Made by a program: the position numbers and the translations under genes. A stretch of DNA of 64,000 nucleotides. Origin: an uncultured Clostridia bacterium (GTDB taxonomy: Bacteria; Bacillota; Clostridia; Oscillospirales; Ruminococcaceae). Position 1 is the stretch's first letter. Each line of letters starts with the position of its first letter. The notes under the pieces were generated by a model, which did not search any database, was not told the DNA's origin, and was given only the letters and a program-made list of their open reading frames with translations. The DNA lies in contig CALXHI010000018.1 of assembly GCA_944388075.1 (NCBI GenBank), positions 82,079 through 146,078 of the forward strand, in the 5' to 3' direction. Below are positions 8,203 through 16,397 of the stretch, piece by piece.

Positions 8203-9609
8203 TCAGAATCGGAAATACAAAAACGGATTGTTGGTCGCATCGACCAGCAGCACACTGCTGACCAGTAAAAGTGCCACATTGCAGACATTCTGCAAAATGC
8301 CGATGGAGTAAGACATGGATGTTGAACGATTGCGGAGCTTCTGTAACCAGTCATAGAGCGGGAAACAGCAGACGAGTGCTGCCACCAGCAACCACAGGTT
8401 ATTGAGCATCGAAAGCCTTGTGACCTGATCGAACACGGCATTGCCGTTCAGACCGATCATACTGCGCAGGCACTGCAACAGCCGTCCCATATCCTCGAAA
8501 TAGAAGATACCAAATCCGATGATGACAACGAGCTTGCTGTACAAATGCCGAATGACAAGCGGAATCTTTTTCATCTGCTTCTTGCCGATGCACTGCTCCA
8601 AAAAGACAAAAAATCCAAAGTACAAGCCCCAGATGATAAAGTTCCAGCTTGCCCCATGCCACAATCCCGTACAGAACCAGACAAGGAACAATCCGCCGTA
8701 TTTGCGCCGTTTTCCGAAAATCGGAACATAGAGCAAGTAATCACGGAAGAATGTACCGAGGGAGATATGCCAACGCTGCCAGAATTCCGAGATATCCTTG
8801 CAGAGGAACGGATGGCAGAAGTTTTCATCGAAGTGAAAGCCGAACATCAATCCCATGCCGATGGCCATATCCGAATAGCCGGAAAAGTCAAAATAGACCT
8901 GCAAGGCATACACAATCAGCGCATACCATGCACCAACAATCGTCAGCTGACTGACATCGGCTTCCAAGAAGGTTTCGACAATCACGGACAGATGGTTTGC
9001 CAAAATGACTTTTTTCGCCAGACCGAGAATAAAACGAGTCATACCCTGACTGAATTCGGTCAGCGTGACGGAGCGATTGCGGATTTCCTGCTCCACAATC
9101 GAATAGCGCACAATCGGACCGGCAACCAGCTGCGGAAACATCGAGATGTACAGCAAAAAGTACAGCGGATTCTTTTGGCAGGCAACCTTGCCCCATTGCA
9201 GATCAATGAGGTAGGACAGAATCTGGAAGGTATAAAAGCTGATGCCGATGGGCAATCGCAGGTCAGGCACGGGCAGGTCTACATGGGGAATGAGATTGAG
9301 ATTTTCTACGATAAAAGCACTGTATTTGAATACACCCAGCAGCCCGATATTGAACACCAGACTGACACCCAGCCATGCGCCGCTCTGCTTTGGCTTGTCT
9401 TTGTTATGCTCGATGGCAAGCCCGAACAGATAATTGACCAACACACTGCCTAGCAGCAGCAAAATATAAACCGGCTCTCCCCACGCATAAAACACGAGGG
9501 AGAAGATGATCAAAACAACATTTTTAGCCGTAATAGACGGCGAAAGCCCGTAGCACAAGAGGCATACGGGAAGAAATAGATACAGAAAAATCAGGCTTGA
9601 AAAAACCAT
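8203..9609 (-). CDS. MBOAT-family O-acyltransferase
   Basis: A 468-residue polytopic membrane protein opening MVFSSLIFLYLFLPVCLLCY, with YFDFSGYSDMAIGMGLM, FWQRWHISLGTFFRDYL and the invariant histidine in GLWHGASWNF (about residue 318). This is the AlgI/DltB/PatA type, which passes acyl groups across the membrane to sugars or teichoic acid. The DHHW-like partner and an ACP follow within 22 and 16 bases. The ATG at 9609 has GGGAG about 6 bases upstream, so the extension to 9642 is rejected. The acceptor polymer cannot be told from the sequence. Confidence 0.9.
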   Translation of the reverse strand: MVFSSLIFLYLFLPVCLLCYGLSPSITAKNVVLIIFSLVFYAWGEPVYILLLLGSVLVNYLFGLAIEHNKDKPKQSGAWLGVSLVFNIGLLGVFKYSAFIVENLNLIPHVDLPVPDLRLPIGISFYTFQILSYLIDLQWGKVACQKNPLYFLLYISMFPQLVAGPIVRYSIVEQEIRNRSVTLTEFSQGMTRFILGLAKKVILANHLSVIVETFLEADVSQLTIVGAWYALIVYALQVYFDFSGYSDMAIGMGLMFGFHFDENFCHPFLCKDISEFWQRWHISLGTFFRDYLLYVPIFGKRRKYGGLFLVWFCTGLWHGASWNFIIWGLYFGFFVFLEQCIGKKQMKKIPLVIRHLYSKLVVIIGFGIFYFEDMGRLLQCLRSMIGLNGNAVFDQVTRLSMLNNLWLLVAALVCCFPLYDWLQKLRNRSTSMSYSIGILQNVCNVALLLVSSVLLVDATNNPFLYFRF

Positions 9610-9798
9610 GCTGCGCTCCCGTATTGTTTGGGGTTCTGCCAATCAAGGCAAATGTACCCCGTATTCTTTTGTTCTTATACGAAATGAATTTGCGATCCGC
9701 TCCATGCAATCTTGTGCTCAGAGTCGGATTTTCTCTTTCTATGCGCCGCAAAACTGCCGCACCAAACGGGGGTACGGCAGTGAAGTGACCCTATTATC

Positions 9799-9827
9799 AT
9801 TATAGCGTACTTTGTGGATTCTTGCAA
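9799..9827 (-). promoter_or_regulatory. Promoter for the MBOAT-DHHW-ACP operon
   Basis: Minus strand TTGCAA (9822-9827), 17-bp spacer, TATAAT (9799-9804). It gives a leader of about 180 bases before the MBOAT start. In the leader CTGCCG and CGGCAG (about 9750-9780) could form a small stem. Confidence 0.8.
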
Positions 9828-9907
9828 TACCTTTTTCATTTTTCTTGCAAATTCACAAAGAACTCGCCCAATTGCTGTCGTTTTTTGACGTTCCGACTGC
9901 AGGCCGC

Positions 9908-11413
9908 TCAAAAGTCCAATTTCTGCATATTTTTCTCATGTTCAGTCACTTGATGTGAGGCGTTGTCTGTTTCCAATTCATTCATATAGCCCTCATACAG
10001 ATCGTTGTAGACCTCAAGCTGCCAGCTGCACAGATCATTCGGAGACTCGTAATACATGAACACAACCGAATCTTCCAATTCAGAGATGATCGTATCGCCC
10101 GGCTTGCGCTCGTCCGAAAATGCCCACTCGGACACTTCTTCGCCATAGAGCGTACTGCTTTCCGGATAGCCCGCAAGTTCGCCCTTGCTTTGATAGGTTG
10201 AAGAATCCTCGGAATACTGATATGCCAGATCGCCAAATACCTCTACCGTGCCGCCGCCCTGCTCAAACTGCCTTTGCAGGCTCTCCATCATCTGCACGGC
10301 ATATTCCTTACCGTCATAGCTATCATAGGAAAGGACGATCGTGCGCAGATTGACGGTATCCGAGTCATTTCGAGTCGGCTCGGACAGCAGCTGATAAACC
10401 TGAAAATACTTCAGGTCACTGCTGTCTACTACCAGAGTGTCTCCGACTTCCGCTTCAGACTGCATCACCCACTGCTCCACCTCATCAATATAGCTGCTGC
10501 CGTAATTCTTAAGCACCATGGAGTTCAGGATACGGGTGACATCCTCTTCGCTTTTTTTCCGCATGGTGCGCAGGAATTCGCCCACATATTCCCGGAAAGA
10601 GGCCGGGTCTTCACATTTCGCCAGATCATTGGCAAACACCTCAGCTTCATCCTTCGTCAGTTCCGTATCTTTCGGCGTACTGTCCACCCACGCAAAGCTG
10701 AAACAGTTCATCTCCCAAGAGAGATAGTCTGTTGTATTGTCATCGTACTGTTTCTGAATATCCTCGTCTGTGATTTCAATGCCGTCAACATAATGCTGCC
10801 GATACGACGATGCCAACGCACGCAGCTTCATTGCCTCCTCGATATCCTCTGTGCACATACCATCGGGATATTGACTCAAGTCCTCTGCTGCTGCCTCCTG
10901 ATGAATCTGCTCGAGCTCCTCCTCTGAAAGCGTATAACCTGCCGCATATGCCGACTCACACATTTGCAGAATGGGTGTGACCAGCTTCATCGTACTTTCG
11001 AGAAAGAACTCGTACCATGTCATATCGCCGTACGTCTGGTCCTTGTGGGAACGATCGGGCTGATAGCCGAGCTGCGTTTCTGCTGAGGTATTGTACTCCA
11101 TGAAGCTATCCACACAGTCTTGATAGTAATAGGTAAGCATCGCATTCGTCAGCTTGATATGCTCCGTTTCTACTGCAATGCGTTTGTGCAGGAAATAGCC
11201 GCTGTTGTCGAGCAGCTGATACACCGTAAAGCCGACTGCGCCGACCACCACGACAGCAGCTGTTGCAATGGATGCAGCCTTCAGCACACGCTTCCGCTTT
11301 ACCTTTTTCTGCTGACGGCGTTCCTCAGCCTTGCGCGCCTGCTGTTCGGCAATTTGTGCCGCACGATTGGGATTGCCGGATTTCGTATTGTTCTTGTTCT
11401 TTTTCTTTGCCAT
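9908..11413 (-). CDS. Membrane-anchored parvulin/SurA-like peptidyl-prolyl isomerase (foldase)
   Basis: A 501-residue protein with a very basic N-terminal tail (MAKKKNKNNTKSG onward) and one membrane anchor (VLKAASIATAAVVVVGAVGF). A SurA_N-like helical domain (about 65-270) follows. Near residues 355-460 is a parvulin-like segment, starting RTIVLSYDSYDGKEYAV and containing VFGDLAYQYSEDSSTYQSKG and EVSEWAFSDERKPGDTI. PrsA-type foldases assist folding of exported proteins outside the membrane; this one is held by a helix and not a lipid. The ATG at 11413 is preceded by AAAGGA at 11 bases. Active-site conservation of the isomerase is weak, so it may be mainly a chaperone. Confidence 0.65.
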   Translation of the reverse strand: MAKKKNKNNTKSGNPNRAAQIAEQQARKAEERRQQKKVKRKRVLKAASIATAAVVVVGAVGFTVYQLLDNSGYFLHKRIAVETEHIKLTNAMLTYYYQDCVDSFMEYNTSAETQLGYQPDRSHKDQTYGDMTWYEFFLESTMKLVTPILQMCESAYAAGYTLSEEELEQIHQEAAAEDLSQYPDGMCTEDIEEAMKLRALASSYRQHYVDGIEITDEDIQKQYDDNTTDYLSWEMNCFSFAWVDSTPKDTELTKDEAEVFANDLAKCEDPASFREYVGEFLRTMRKKSEEDVTRILNSMVLKNYGSSYIDEVEQWVMQSEAEVGDTLVVDSSDLKYFQVYQLLSEPTRNDSDTVNLRTIVLSYDSYDGKEYAVQMMESLQRQFEQGGGTVEVFGDLAYQYSEDSSTYQSKGELAGYPESSTLYGEEVSEWAFSDERKPGDTIISELEDSVVFMYYESPNDLCSWQLEVYNDLYEGYMNELETDNASHQVTEHEKNMQKLDF

Positions 11414-11454
11414 GATTTTGAAAATCCTTTCCATTCTATATATTTATGATGCAA

Positions 11455-12555
11455 TCAGTCCCGGCTACTGCCGTTCAAGGCGTGCAGCGTCACGCCGTCG
11501 GCAATCGTATCCGCACTGCATACAATCAAGATTTGCTGTGCATCTGCTGTGAGGTAAGGCTGCAAATCGATGCGGTCTGCCTGTGCCAAATTCACCACCG
11601 TGGCCTTTCGATAATGCAGCGAAAAAAACGGCACAAAATTTCCGCCAAACTCATCCGTAATCAACAGCAAATGGCTGTTGCTGTGTACACTCGTTTCAAT
11701 CTGCAAAACCGGATAGCGCACTGCCGCAAATACAGCATCTGCCTGTTCCGGCTGTTCGCATGCATCAAGGGAATAGCAAGAATCGAGCGTGGTTGCACCG
11801 GTTTCGTCCCATGCTGTTACCTGTATCTCAATTTGACCGGCATCATAATCATACAGATCCAGTAAATCCGGCTCAAGTCCAAAATATCCTGTTTCCTGCA
11901 CCAGATTGCCGTAATAACTGTCCGAAACATGATACACCCGAAAGCGGTCAAAGCCCACATGAGGAAAGCCCAGTCGGCGAATCGCCGTGCGATAGGCGAG
12001 ATATGCACCATAGGTTTTCCAACGGGTATCGGTACGGTAGTAAATTTCCGCATCTCTTGACGCATACAATCGCTGCACGCAATCGATTTTAGAGACCTTT
12101 GCATCAAGCAATCCCTCCATATCCCGCAGCATTTGCAGCTCATCTGCCTGTGGTGCGCCGGTCGGCAGCGTGTCGGCATAGATGCCTGCCGCTGTCGGAA
12201 CAGCCATCCAGTACACCGGCACATCGACCTGTGCAGCATACGCATTGATCTGTGCCGCCGATGCCGCAACCGCTTCCATATCATAATTCGCATGATAACG
12301 CAGCATCCGATCGCCCACCACATACACATCTCCGATACGGTCACCGCCCAGTGCCAGCTTTGCGCGGTCATATACCCGTACCATTTGTTTCCCAAACGGT
12401 ACGGCATCAATGCGATCGTTTGCTCGTATGCTGCTCACAAGCGACCCAATCATGAAAAACGCCACACTGCCTGTCATCACCAGTAGCGACCCCATTGCCG
12501 TGGCATGCTTTGCGGCAGCAATCAGGCTGTCGGTTTTACGCTTATCGGCATCCAT
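11455..12555 (-). CDS. DHHW/AlgX-like protein with altered catalytic motif
   Basis: A 366-residue protein with an N-terminal anchor (MGSLLVMTGSVAFFMIGSLV, about 21-40) and an extracellular domain similar in layout to the DHHW protein at 6283-8181: VPVYWMAVPTAAGIYADTLP, then IYYRTDTRWKTYGAYLAYRT, and a late LLLITDEFGGNFVPFFSL. The catalytic signature TDHHW is here TDTRW (residues 175-179), so both histidines are replaced. It may be a non-catalytic partner or have different chemistry. It overlaps the upstream GNAT gene by 14 bases, so the two are co-transcribed. Confidence 0.7.
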   Translation of the reverse strand: MDADKRKTDSLIAAAKHATAMGSLLVMTGSVAFFMIGSLVSSIRANDRIDAVPFGKQMVRVYDRAKLALGGDRIGDVYVVGDRMLRYHANYDMEAVAASAAQINAYAAQVDVPVYWMAVPTAAGIYADTLPTGAPQADELQMLRDMEGLLDAKVSKIDCVQRLYASRDAEIYYRTDTRWKTYGAYLAYRTAIRRLGFPHVGFDRFRVYHVSDSYYGNLVQETGYFGLEPDLLDLYDYDAGQIEIQVTAWDETGATTLDSCYSLDACEQPEQADAVFAAVRYPVLQIETSVHSNSHLLLITDEFGGNFVPFFSLHYRKATVVNLAQADRIDLQPYLTADAQQILIVCSADTIADGVTLHALNGSSRD

Positions 12556-12997
12556 GCCGCAACCCTTCTATTTGCGTTAAATCCAAGCACATCGGGATTG
12601 CTCCGGCAGGACAGGGCCGCAATGCCGCTGTTTCCGTTGCCCCAATGCGAGCAGCAAAGACTTGCACACCCGCTTCCTGTGCCACTTCCGCATAAAGAAA
12701 GCCGGCACCCTGCTGCATGGCGAGATTCGCTGCCAATGCCGCAAGCATCCGACCCATGCCGTGACGGCGATATGCCGGCGCAATCGCCAATGCCGATACC
12801 ACCGCATACTGTGCCTGTTCGCCGAGCCGCTCTCCGCTTAACAGAAACGCACCAATCAGTGCATCCTCCTCCGTAGCGATTTGTATTGTGCCGCCCTGTG
12901 CCTGCAATGCGTCCGGATTGATAGGCATACCCAGCAATGCTTCGATGGCGGTTCGGAAGGAATGCTGTTCCTGCGTCAGTGTGCCAATTTGCAGCAT
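12542..12997 (-). CDS. GNAT-family N-acetyltransferase
   Basis: A 151-residue acetyltransferase. The acetyl-CoA-binding segment is SALAIAPAYRRHGMGRMLAALAA in pattern (the R/Q-x-x-G-x-G/A turn is RRHGMG), followed by GAGFLYAEVAQEAGVQVFAA, the usual C-terminal GNAT strand and helix. The substrate is not predictable. AAGGAGG lies 7 bases before the ATG at 12997, so the longer frame to 13087 is rejected. It is the first gene of the minus-strand group leading into the DHHW-like gene. Confidence 0.8.
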   Translation of the reverse strand: MLQIGTLTQEQHSFRTAIEALLGMPINPDALQAQGGTIQIATEEDALIGAFLLSGERLGEQAQYAVVSALAIAPAYRRHGMGRMLAALAANLAMQQGAGFLYAEVAQEAGVQVFAARIGATETAALRPCPAGAIPMCLDLTQIEGLRHGCR

Positions 12998-13028
12998 ACA
13001 AACGCCTCCTTGTAACCGTGATAGTCCT

Positions 13029-13057
13029 ATTGTATCACATTTTCGATGATTTGTAAA
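13029..13057 (-). promoter_or_regulatory. Promoter for the GNAT/DHHW-like genes
   Basis: Minus strand TTTACA (13052-13057), 17-bp spacer, TACAAT (13029-13034). Divergent from the birA promoter 24 bp away. Confidence 0.7.
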
Positions 13058-13080
13058 GCCTTTCCGCAGAAGATTCCTGC

Positions 13081-13109
13081 TTGCCATTTTTGAAAATTCG
13101 GAGTATACT
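13081..13109 (+). promoter_or_regulatory. Promoter for birA
   Basis: TTGCCA (13081-13086), 17-bp spacer, TATACT (13104-13109), about 34 bases before the birA ATG. Confidence 0.65.
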
Positions 13110-13142
13110 ATAAGATAAGATTGTGAAACGGAGGAATGTTAA

Positions 13143-13940
13143 ATGGATTTCAATGCCATACAAACAGCAATTCTCGATGCACTTCGACCGACCGATGCAT
13201 ACACGCTGACCGTCTGCGACTGCTGTACTTCCACCAACACATTGCTGCGCAGGCACGCCGATGCCGGTGCGCCGCAGGGAACGGCAATCCTTGCCCGTTC
13301 GCAAACCGCCGGAAAGGGCAGACAAGGACGCTGTTTTCATTCCCCTGCACAAACCGGACTGTACTTGAGCGTACTCTATCGCCCTGATTTTCCGGCAGAA
13401 CAGGCGGCATTGCTCACACCGATGGCGGCAGTTGCAGCAGCGGAAGCCATCGAGTCGATATTGGGTGAGTATGTACAAATAAAGTGGGTCAACGACCTGT
13501 TTCTGCATGGGAAAAAGATCTGCGGCATTCTCGCTGAAGCCGCCTATTCTTCCAAAGCTGCCGCCCTTGACTATGTGGTACTGGGCATCGGTATCAATCT
13601 TCTGCCGCCGCCCGAAGGCTTTCCGCCGGAGCTGCAATCCATCGCAGGTGTGTGCTTTCCGGCGGATACCGACCCGGATACTGCTCTCATCCGAACCGCA
13701 AGTGCCTTGCTGCGTGCGCTGACTGACGGCTATGCCGGCTGTTTGCAAAAAGCCTATCTGCCGGCATATCGGGAACGGCTCTGTGTCCTCAACCGTCCGA
13801 TCATCGTTTCCGAGCTTGGCATAGACCGCCCTGCAATTGCACTGGAGATGGATGATGATCTGCGGTTACTCGTGCGCTATGCAGACGGCAGCGAACAGTG
13901 GCGTTCCACCGGAGAAATTCGACTGCGCATCGAGCCATAG
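13143..13940 (+). CDS. birA: Biotin--[acetyl-CoA-carboxylase] ligase
   Basis: Attaches biotin to carboxylase carrier domains using ATP. Visible family motifs are CCTSTNTLLRRHADAGAPQG near residue 27, QTAGKGRQGRCFHSPAQTGL (the GRGRxGR biotinyl-AMP loop, here GKGRQGR) and IKWVNDLFLHGKKICGILAE. There is no N-terminal winged helix, so at 265 residues it is a class I ligase without repressor function. The C-terminal SH3-like domain is present (VSELGIDRPAIALEMDDD). GGAGG lies 8 bases before the ATG. It stands alone with its own promoter. Confidence 0.95.
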   Translation: MDFNAIQTAILDALRPTDAYTLTVCDCCTSTNTLLRRHADAGAPQGTAILARSQTAGKGRQGRCFHSPAQTGLYLSVLYRPDFPAEQAALLTPMAAVAAAEAIESILGEYVQIKWVNDLFLHGKKICGILAEAAYSSKAAALDYVVLGIGINLLPPPEGFPPELQSIAGVCFPADTDPDTALIRTASALLRALTDGYAGCLQKAYLPAYRERLCVLNRPIIVSELGIDRPAIALEMDDDLRLLVRYADGSEQWRSTGEIRLRIEP

Positions 13941-14054
13941 CCATTTCTCATGTGGCAAATGCCGTGAAGGCGTATGTTTTCCCATGGTTTCGCATATGGT
14001 GCAATAAGCCGGTACATTCCATACACCGTACCGTGCACCAAGGAGTGAACCATA

Positions 14055-14396
14055 TTGCGAAAACCAGTCCATAGCCATCACAAGCACAGCCACACGCCCC
14101 ACGACTGCTCCCGTGACCTCGAGGAGCGTGCCATCCGTCTCGGCGAATACATCCTCGAGCACGAGGCGACCGTTCGTGCAGCCGCCAAGGTGTTCGGCAT
14201 TTCCAAGTCCACCGTCCACAAGGATATTTCCACAAAGCTACCCGAGCTGCAGCCGGCACTCTATTTGCAGGTCAAGGAAATCATCGAGCGCAATAAGCAG
14301 GAACGGCATATCCGTGGCGGACTTGCCACAAAACGAAAGTATGAACAGCAAAAGCAACACAAAAATCCGAATTCTGATGCTCGCTCCTGCCTCTAA
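14055..14396 (+). CDS. spoIIID: Sporulation transcriptional regulator SpoIIID
   Basis: A small DNA-binding protein that, in spore formers, adjusts sigma-E-dependent transcription in the mother cell. The core matches the family: RAIRLGEYILEHEATVRAAA, then the helix-turn-helix KVFGISKSTVHKDISTKLPE, and RHIRGGLATKRKYE. Start is TTG at 14055: AAGGAG lies 9 bases upstream and there is no internal ATG before the domain. The N-terminus carries a His-rich extension (VHSHHKHSHTPHD) of about 20 residues, making the protein 113 residues instead of about 93. It looks intact although dpaA in this window is broken. Confidence 0.9.
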   Translation: MRKPVHSHHKHSHTPHDCSRDLEERAIRLGEYILEHEATVRAAAKVFGISKSTVHKDISTKLPELQPALYLQVKEIIERNKQERHIRGGLATKRKYEQQKQHKNPNSDARSCL

Positions 14397-14405
14397 CGGC
14401 AGGAG
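14384..14405 (+). terminator. Hairpin overlapping the spoIIID stop
   Basis: CTCCTGCC (14384-14391) and GGCAGGAG (14398-14405) form an 8-bp stem with the stop codon in the loop. Only TTT follows, so termination would be weak. Confidence 0.45.
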
Positions 14406-14453
14406 TTTGACCATTTGCACGAAAATTCTGTCGAGAAAGCGGTTGTTTTTCCC

Positions 14454-14481
14454 TTGACAAAATCCAGAAATGTAGTAAAAT
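14454..14481 (+). promoter_or_regulatory. Promoter for pfkA
   Basis: TTGACA (14454-14459), 16-bp spacer, TAAAAT (14476-14481). The transcript would begin near 14488. Confidence 0.75.
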
Positions 14482-14491
14482 ATAAGATAGG

Positions 14492-14514
14492 GATGTGTGA
14501 GGTTCGCACACATC
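14492..14514 (+). other. 5'-end stem-loop in the pfkA leader
   Basis: GATGTGTG (14492-14499) pairs perfectly with CACACATC (14507-14514) around a 7-base loop, within a few bases of the predicted transcript start. Stems in this position often protect mRNA from decay; that role is inferred. Confidence 0.5.
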
Positions 14515-14571
14515 TGATCGAAATATCAAGGATATGCTGCCATTGCGCAGAAATCAAGGAGGATACTTTCT

Positions 14572-15531
14572 ATGAAGAAAATTGGTGTATTGACGAGCGG
14601 CGGCGATGCCCCGGGTATGAACGCTGCTATCCGTGCCGTATGCCGCAGTGCCATCTCGAGAGGTATGGACGTCGTCGGCATTCGCCGTGGCTACAACGGC
14701 CTCATCAACGGCGATGTCTTTGACATGAATCTCCGTTCAGTCTCCTCGATCGTCCAGCGTGGCGGCACTCTGCTCTTTACCGCACGCTGTCCCGAATTCA
14801 AAACCGAAGAAGGGTTACAGAAGGCTGTTAAGACCTGCAAGGAGTTGGGCATCGAAGGCTTGGCTGTCATCGGTGGCGACGGCTCTTATCGTGGTGCAGG
14901 TGACCTGTCGGTTCGCGGCATTCCCTGTATCGGTCTGCCGGGTACCATCGACAACGATATCGCAAGCACCGATTTCACCATCGGCTACGATACCGCTATG
15001 AACACCGTTATGGAGCTGGTTGACAAGCTGCGTGACACTTCGCACAGCCATGACCGCTGCTCTGTTGTTGAGGTTATGGGCCGTAACGCCGGCTACATCG
15101 CCGTCAACACTGCTGTTGCCTGCGGTGCAACCGCTGTCATCTGCCCAGAGAAGCCCTATGATATCGATGTCATCATCGAGAAGATGCTCCGTACCCGTAA
15201 GGTCGGCAAGCAAAACTTCATCATCATCGTTGCTGAGGGCATCGGTGGCTCCGAGCAAATTGCAAAATATATTCAGGAGAAGTCCGGCATTGAGGCTCGT
15301 GCAACCATTTTGGGGCACGTGCAGCGTGGCGGTTCTCCGACCGTCCGTGACCGTGTGCTGGCAAGCCAGATGGGTAACTACGCTGTCGAGCTGCTCGAAA
15401 AGGGCATCGGCAACCGTGCCATCGGTGTGCGTGGTACACAGCTCGTGGACTACGATATCCAAGAGGCTTTGAAAATGAAGAAGCCGTTTGATGATGCCAT
15501 CTACAATCTGACTGACATCATCAGCATTTAA
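14572..15531 (+). CDS. pfkA: ATP-dependent 6-phosphofructokinase
   Basis: Committed step of glycolysis: fructose 6-phosphate plus ATP to fructose 1,6-bisphosphate. The start KKIGVLTSGGDAPGMNAAIR is canonical. GGDGSYRGAGDL carries the Gly that distinguishes ATP from pyrophosphate users, PGTIDNDIASTDFTIGYDTA holds the catalytic Asp, and ARATILGHVQRGGSPTVRDR lines the sugar site. The 319-residue length is that of bacterial PfkA. AAGGAGG precedes the ATG. It stands alone between spoIIID and the folT riboswitch. Confidence 0.97.
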   Translation: MKKIGVLTSGGDAPGMNAAIRAVCRSAISRGMDVVGIRRGYNGLINGDVFDMNLRSVSSIVQRGGTLLFTARCPEFKTEEGLQKAVKTCKELGIEGLAVIGGDGSYRGAGDLSVRGIPCIGLPGTIDNDIASTDFTIGYDTAMNTVMELVDKLRDTSHSHDRCSVVEVMGRNAGYIAVNTAVACGATAVICPEKPYDIDVIIEKMLRTRKVGKQNFIIIVAEGIGGSEQIAKYIQEKSGIEARATILGHVQRGGSPTVRDRVLASQMGNYAVELLEKGIGNRAIGVRGTQLVDYDIQEALKMKKPFDDAIYNLTDIISI

Positions 15532-15566
15532 GCCCGGATGCTTCGTACCGCAGTCATCGACTGTGG

Positions 15567-15675
15567 ACGCATCAGAGTAGGAAATCCTGCGTCAAGTGCC
15601 GCCCGAACGGGGAGTTGTCGGACGGACGAAAAGCCTTTGGGCTTGCGGTAGGGTTTCCGCATCCCGCTGACGCAT
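15567..15675 (+). promoter_or_regulatory. Tetrahydrofolate (THF) riboswitch, class I
   Basis: Conserved blocks of the THF aptamer occur in order: AGAGTAG (15574-15580), GCGTCAAGTGCC (15589-15600), ACGAA (15626-15630), GCGGTAGGG, then CCGCATCCCGCT (15657-15668). CAG and CTG segments at the two ends close stem P1. The downstream gene encodes a folate ECF S-component, the classical target of this riboswitch. Confidence 0.92.
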
Positions 15676-15688
15676 GAAGTGAGTGCTG

Positions 15689-15760
15689 CTCCTTTGTGCA
15701 TTGGCTCGCCATCCAAATTCAGGCGATGCCCTTTGCTGCATCGCCGCAACCACAAAGGAG
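15689..15760 (+). promoter_or_regulatory. SD-sequestering stem (expression platform) of the THF riboswitch
   Basis: CTCCTTTGTG (15689-15698) is perfectly complementary to CACAAAGGAG (15751-15760), which contains the folT Shine-Dalgarno. Inside the loop GGCGATG (15722-15728) pairs with CATCGCC (15739-15745). This arrangement predicts control of translation initiation and not transcription termination. Confidence 0.8.
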
Positions 15761-15767
15761 TATGTCT

Positions 15768-16367
15768 ATGAAACGTTTTCTCTCGTCCTTCCGCAGTTCT
15801 GCATTGGAACTGCGGGATTTGCGCTGTGTGCTGGTCACCGGGCTCTTGATCGCACTGTCCATGATCATTGAAGCGCATACCATCATAATCGGCTTTGCCA
15901 AGATCAATTTCGCCTACCTCGCAACCGCAGCCATCGGTATGCTGTATGGTCCCGTGGTCAGTGCCTTTGCCGGCGGTATCTGTGATATCGTAGGCTTTCT
16001 TGCAAAGCCGGACGGCGGTTTTCTGCCGCTGTACACGCTGTTTGGTGTCGGTCAGGGTCTGATCTACGGCATGATCGCCTACCACAAGTTGCCGCTCGCA
16101 CAGGGCAAGCGTTACGATATTTCCATGGCAATTCGCCTGAGCATCGCCCGTGTGTTGGACGTAGTGATCATCAATTTGCTTTGTAATACCGCCGCCAACC
16201 TCTACTACGGTTTCATTCCGGACGAGGCATACACCGCTGCGGTTACCGCTCGTGTGATCAAAAATGTTGTTCTGCTGCCGGTGGATATCCTCCTGATTTC
16301 CGTGGTCTTGATTGCAGTGCTGAAAGCCTATCACATCGTATTCGGAAAGCAGCAGCGGCTCGCATGA
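15768..16367 (+). CDS. folT: Folate ECF transporter S-component
   Basis: A 199-residue membrane protein that captures folate and works with the shared EcfA1-EcfA2-EcfT module, encoded on the other strand at 25.2-27.7 kb. Features include LRCVLVTGLLIALSMIIEAH, then FAKINFAYLATAAIGMLYGP, and FAGGICDIVGFLAKPDGGFL, typical of the FolT/DUF4479-type S-components with six helices. The ATG at 15768 lies 7 bases from GGAG; the ATG at 15762 is only one base away, so the second is preferred. Expression is very likely under the THF riboswitch just upstream. Confidence 0.9.
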   Translation: MKRFLSSFRSSALELRDLRCVLVTGLLIALSMIIEAHTIIIGFAKINFAYLATAAIGMLYGPVVSAFAGGICDIVGFLAKPDGGFLPLYTLFGVGQGLIYGMIAYHKLPLAQGKRYDISMAIRLSIARVLDVVIINLLCNTAANLYYGFIPDEAYTAAVTARVIKNVVLLPVDILLISVVLIAVLKAYHIVFGKQQRLA

Positions 16368-16397
16368 CCGATATTTTCATCCAAAGGAGTACCTGTT

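Noticed and set aside
9675..9911. A 78-codon open frame on the minus strand upstream of the MBOAT gene
   Set aside because: It spans a clear promoter, has no ribosome site, and its product lacks protein-like character.
15528..16334. A 268-codon minus-strand frame over the folT region
   Set aside because: It is antisense to the THF riboswitch and folT, with no ribosome site.
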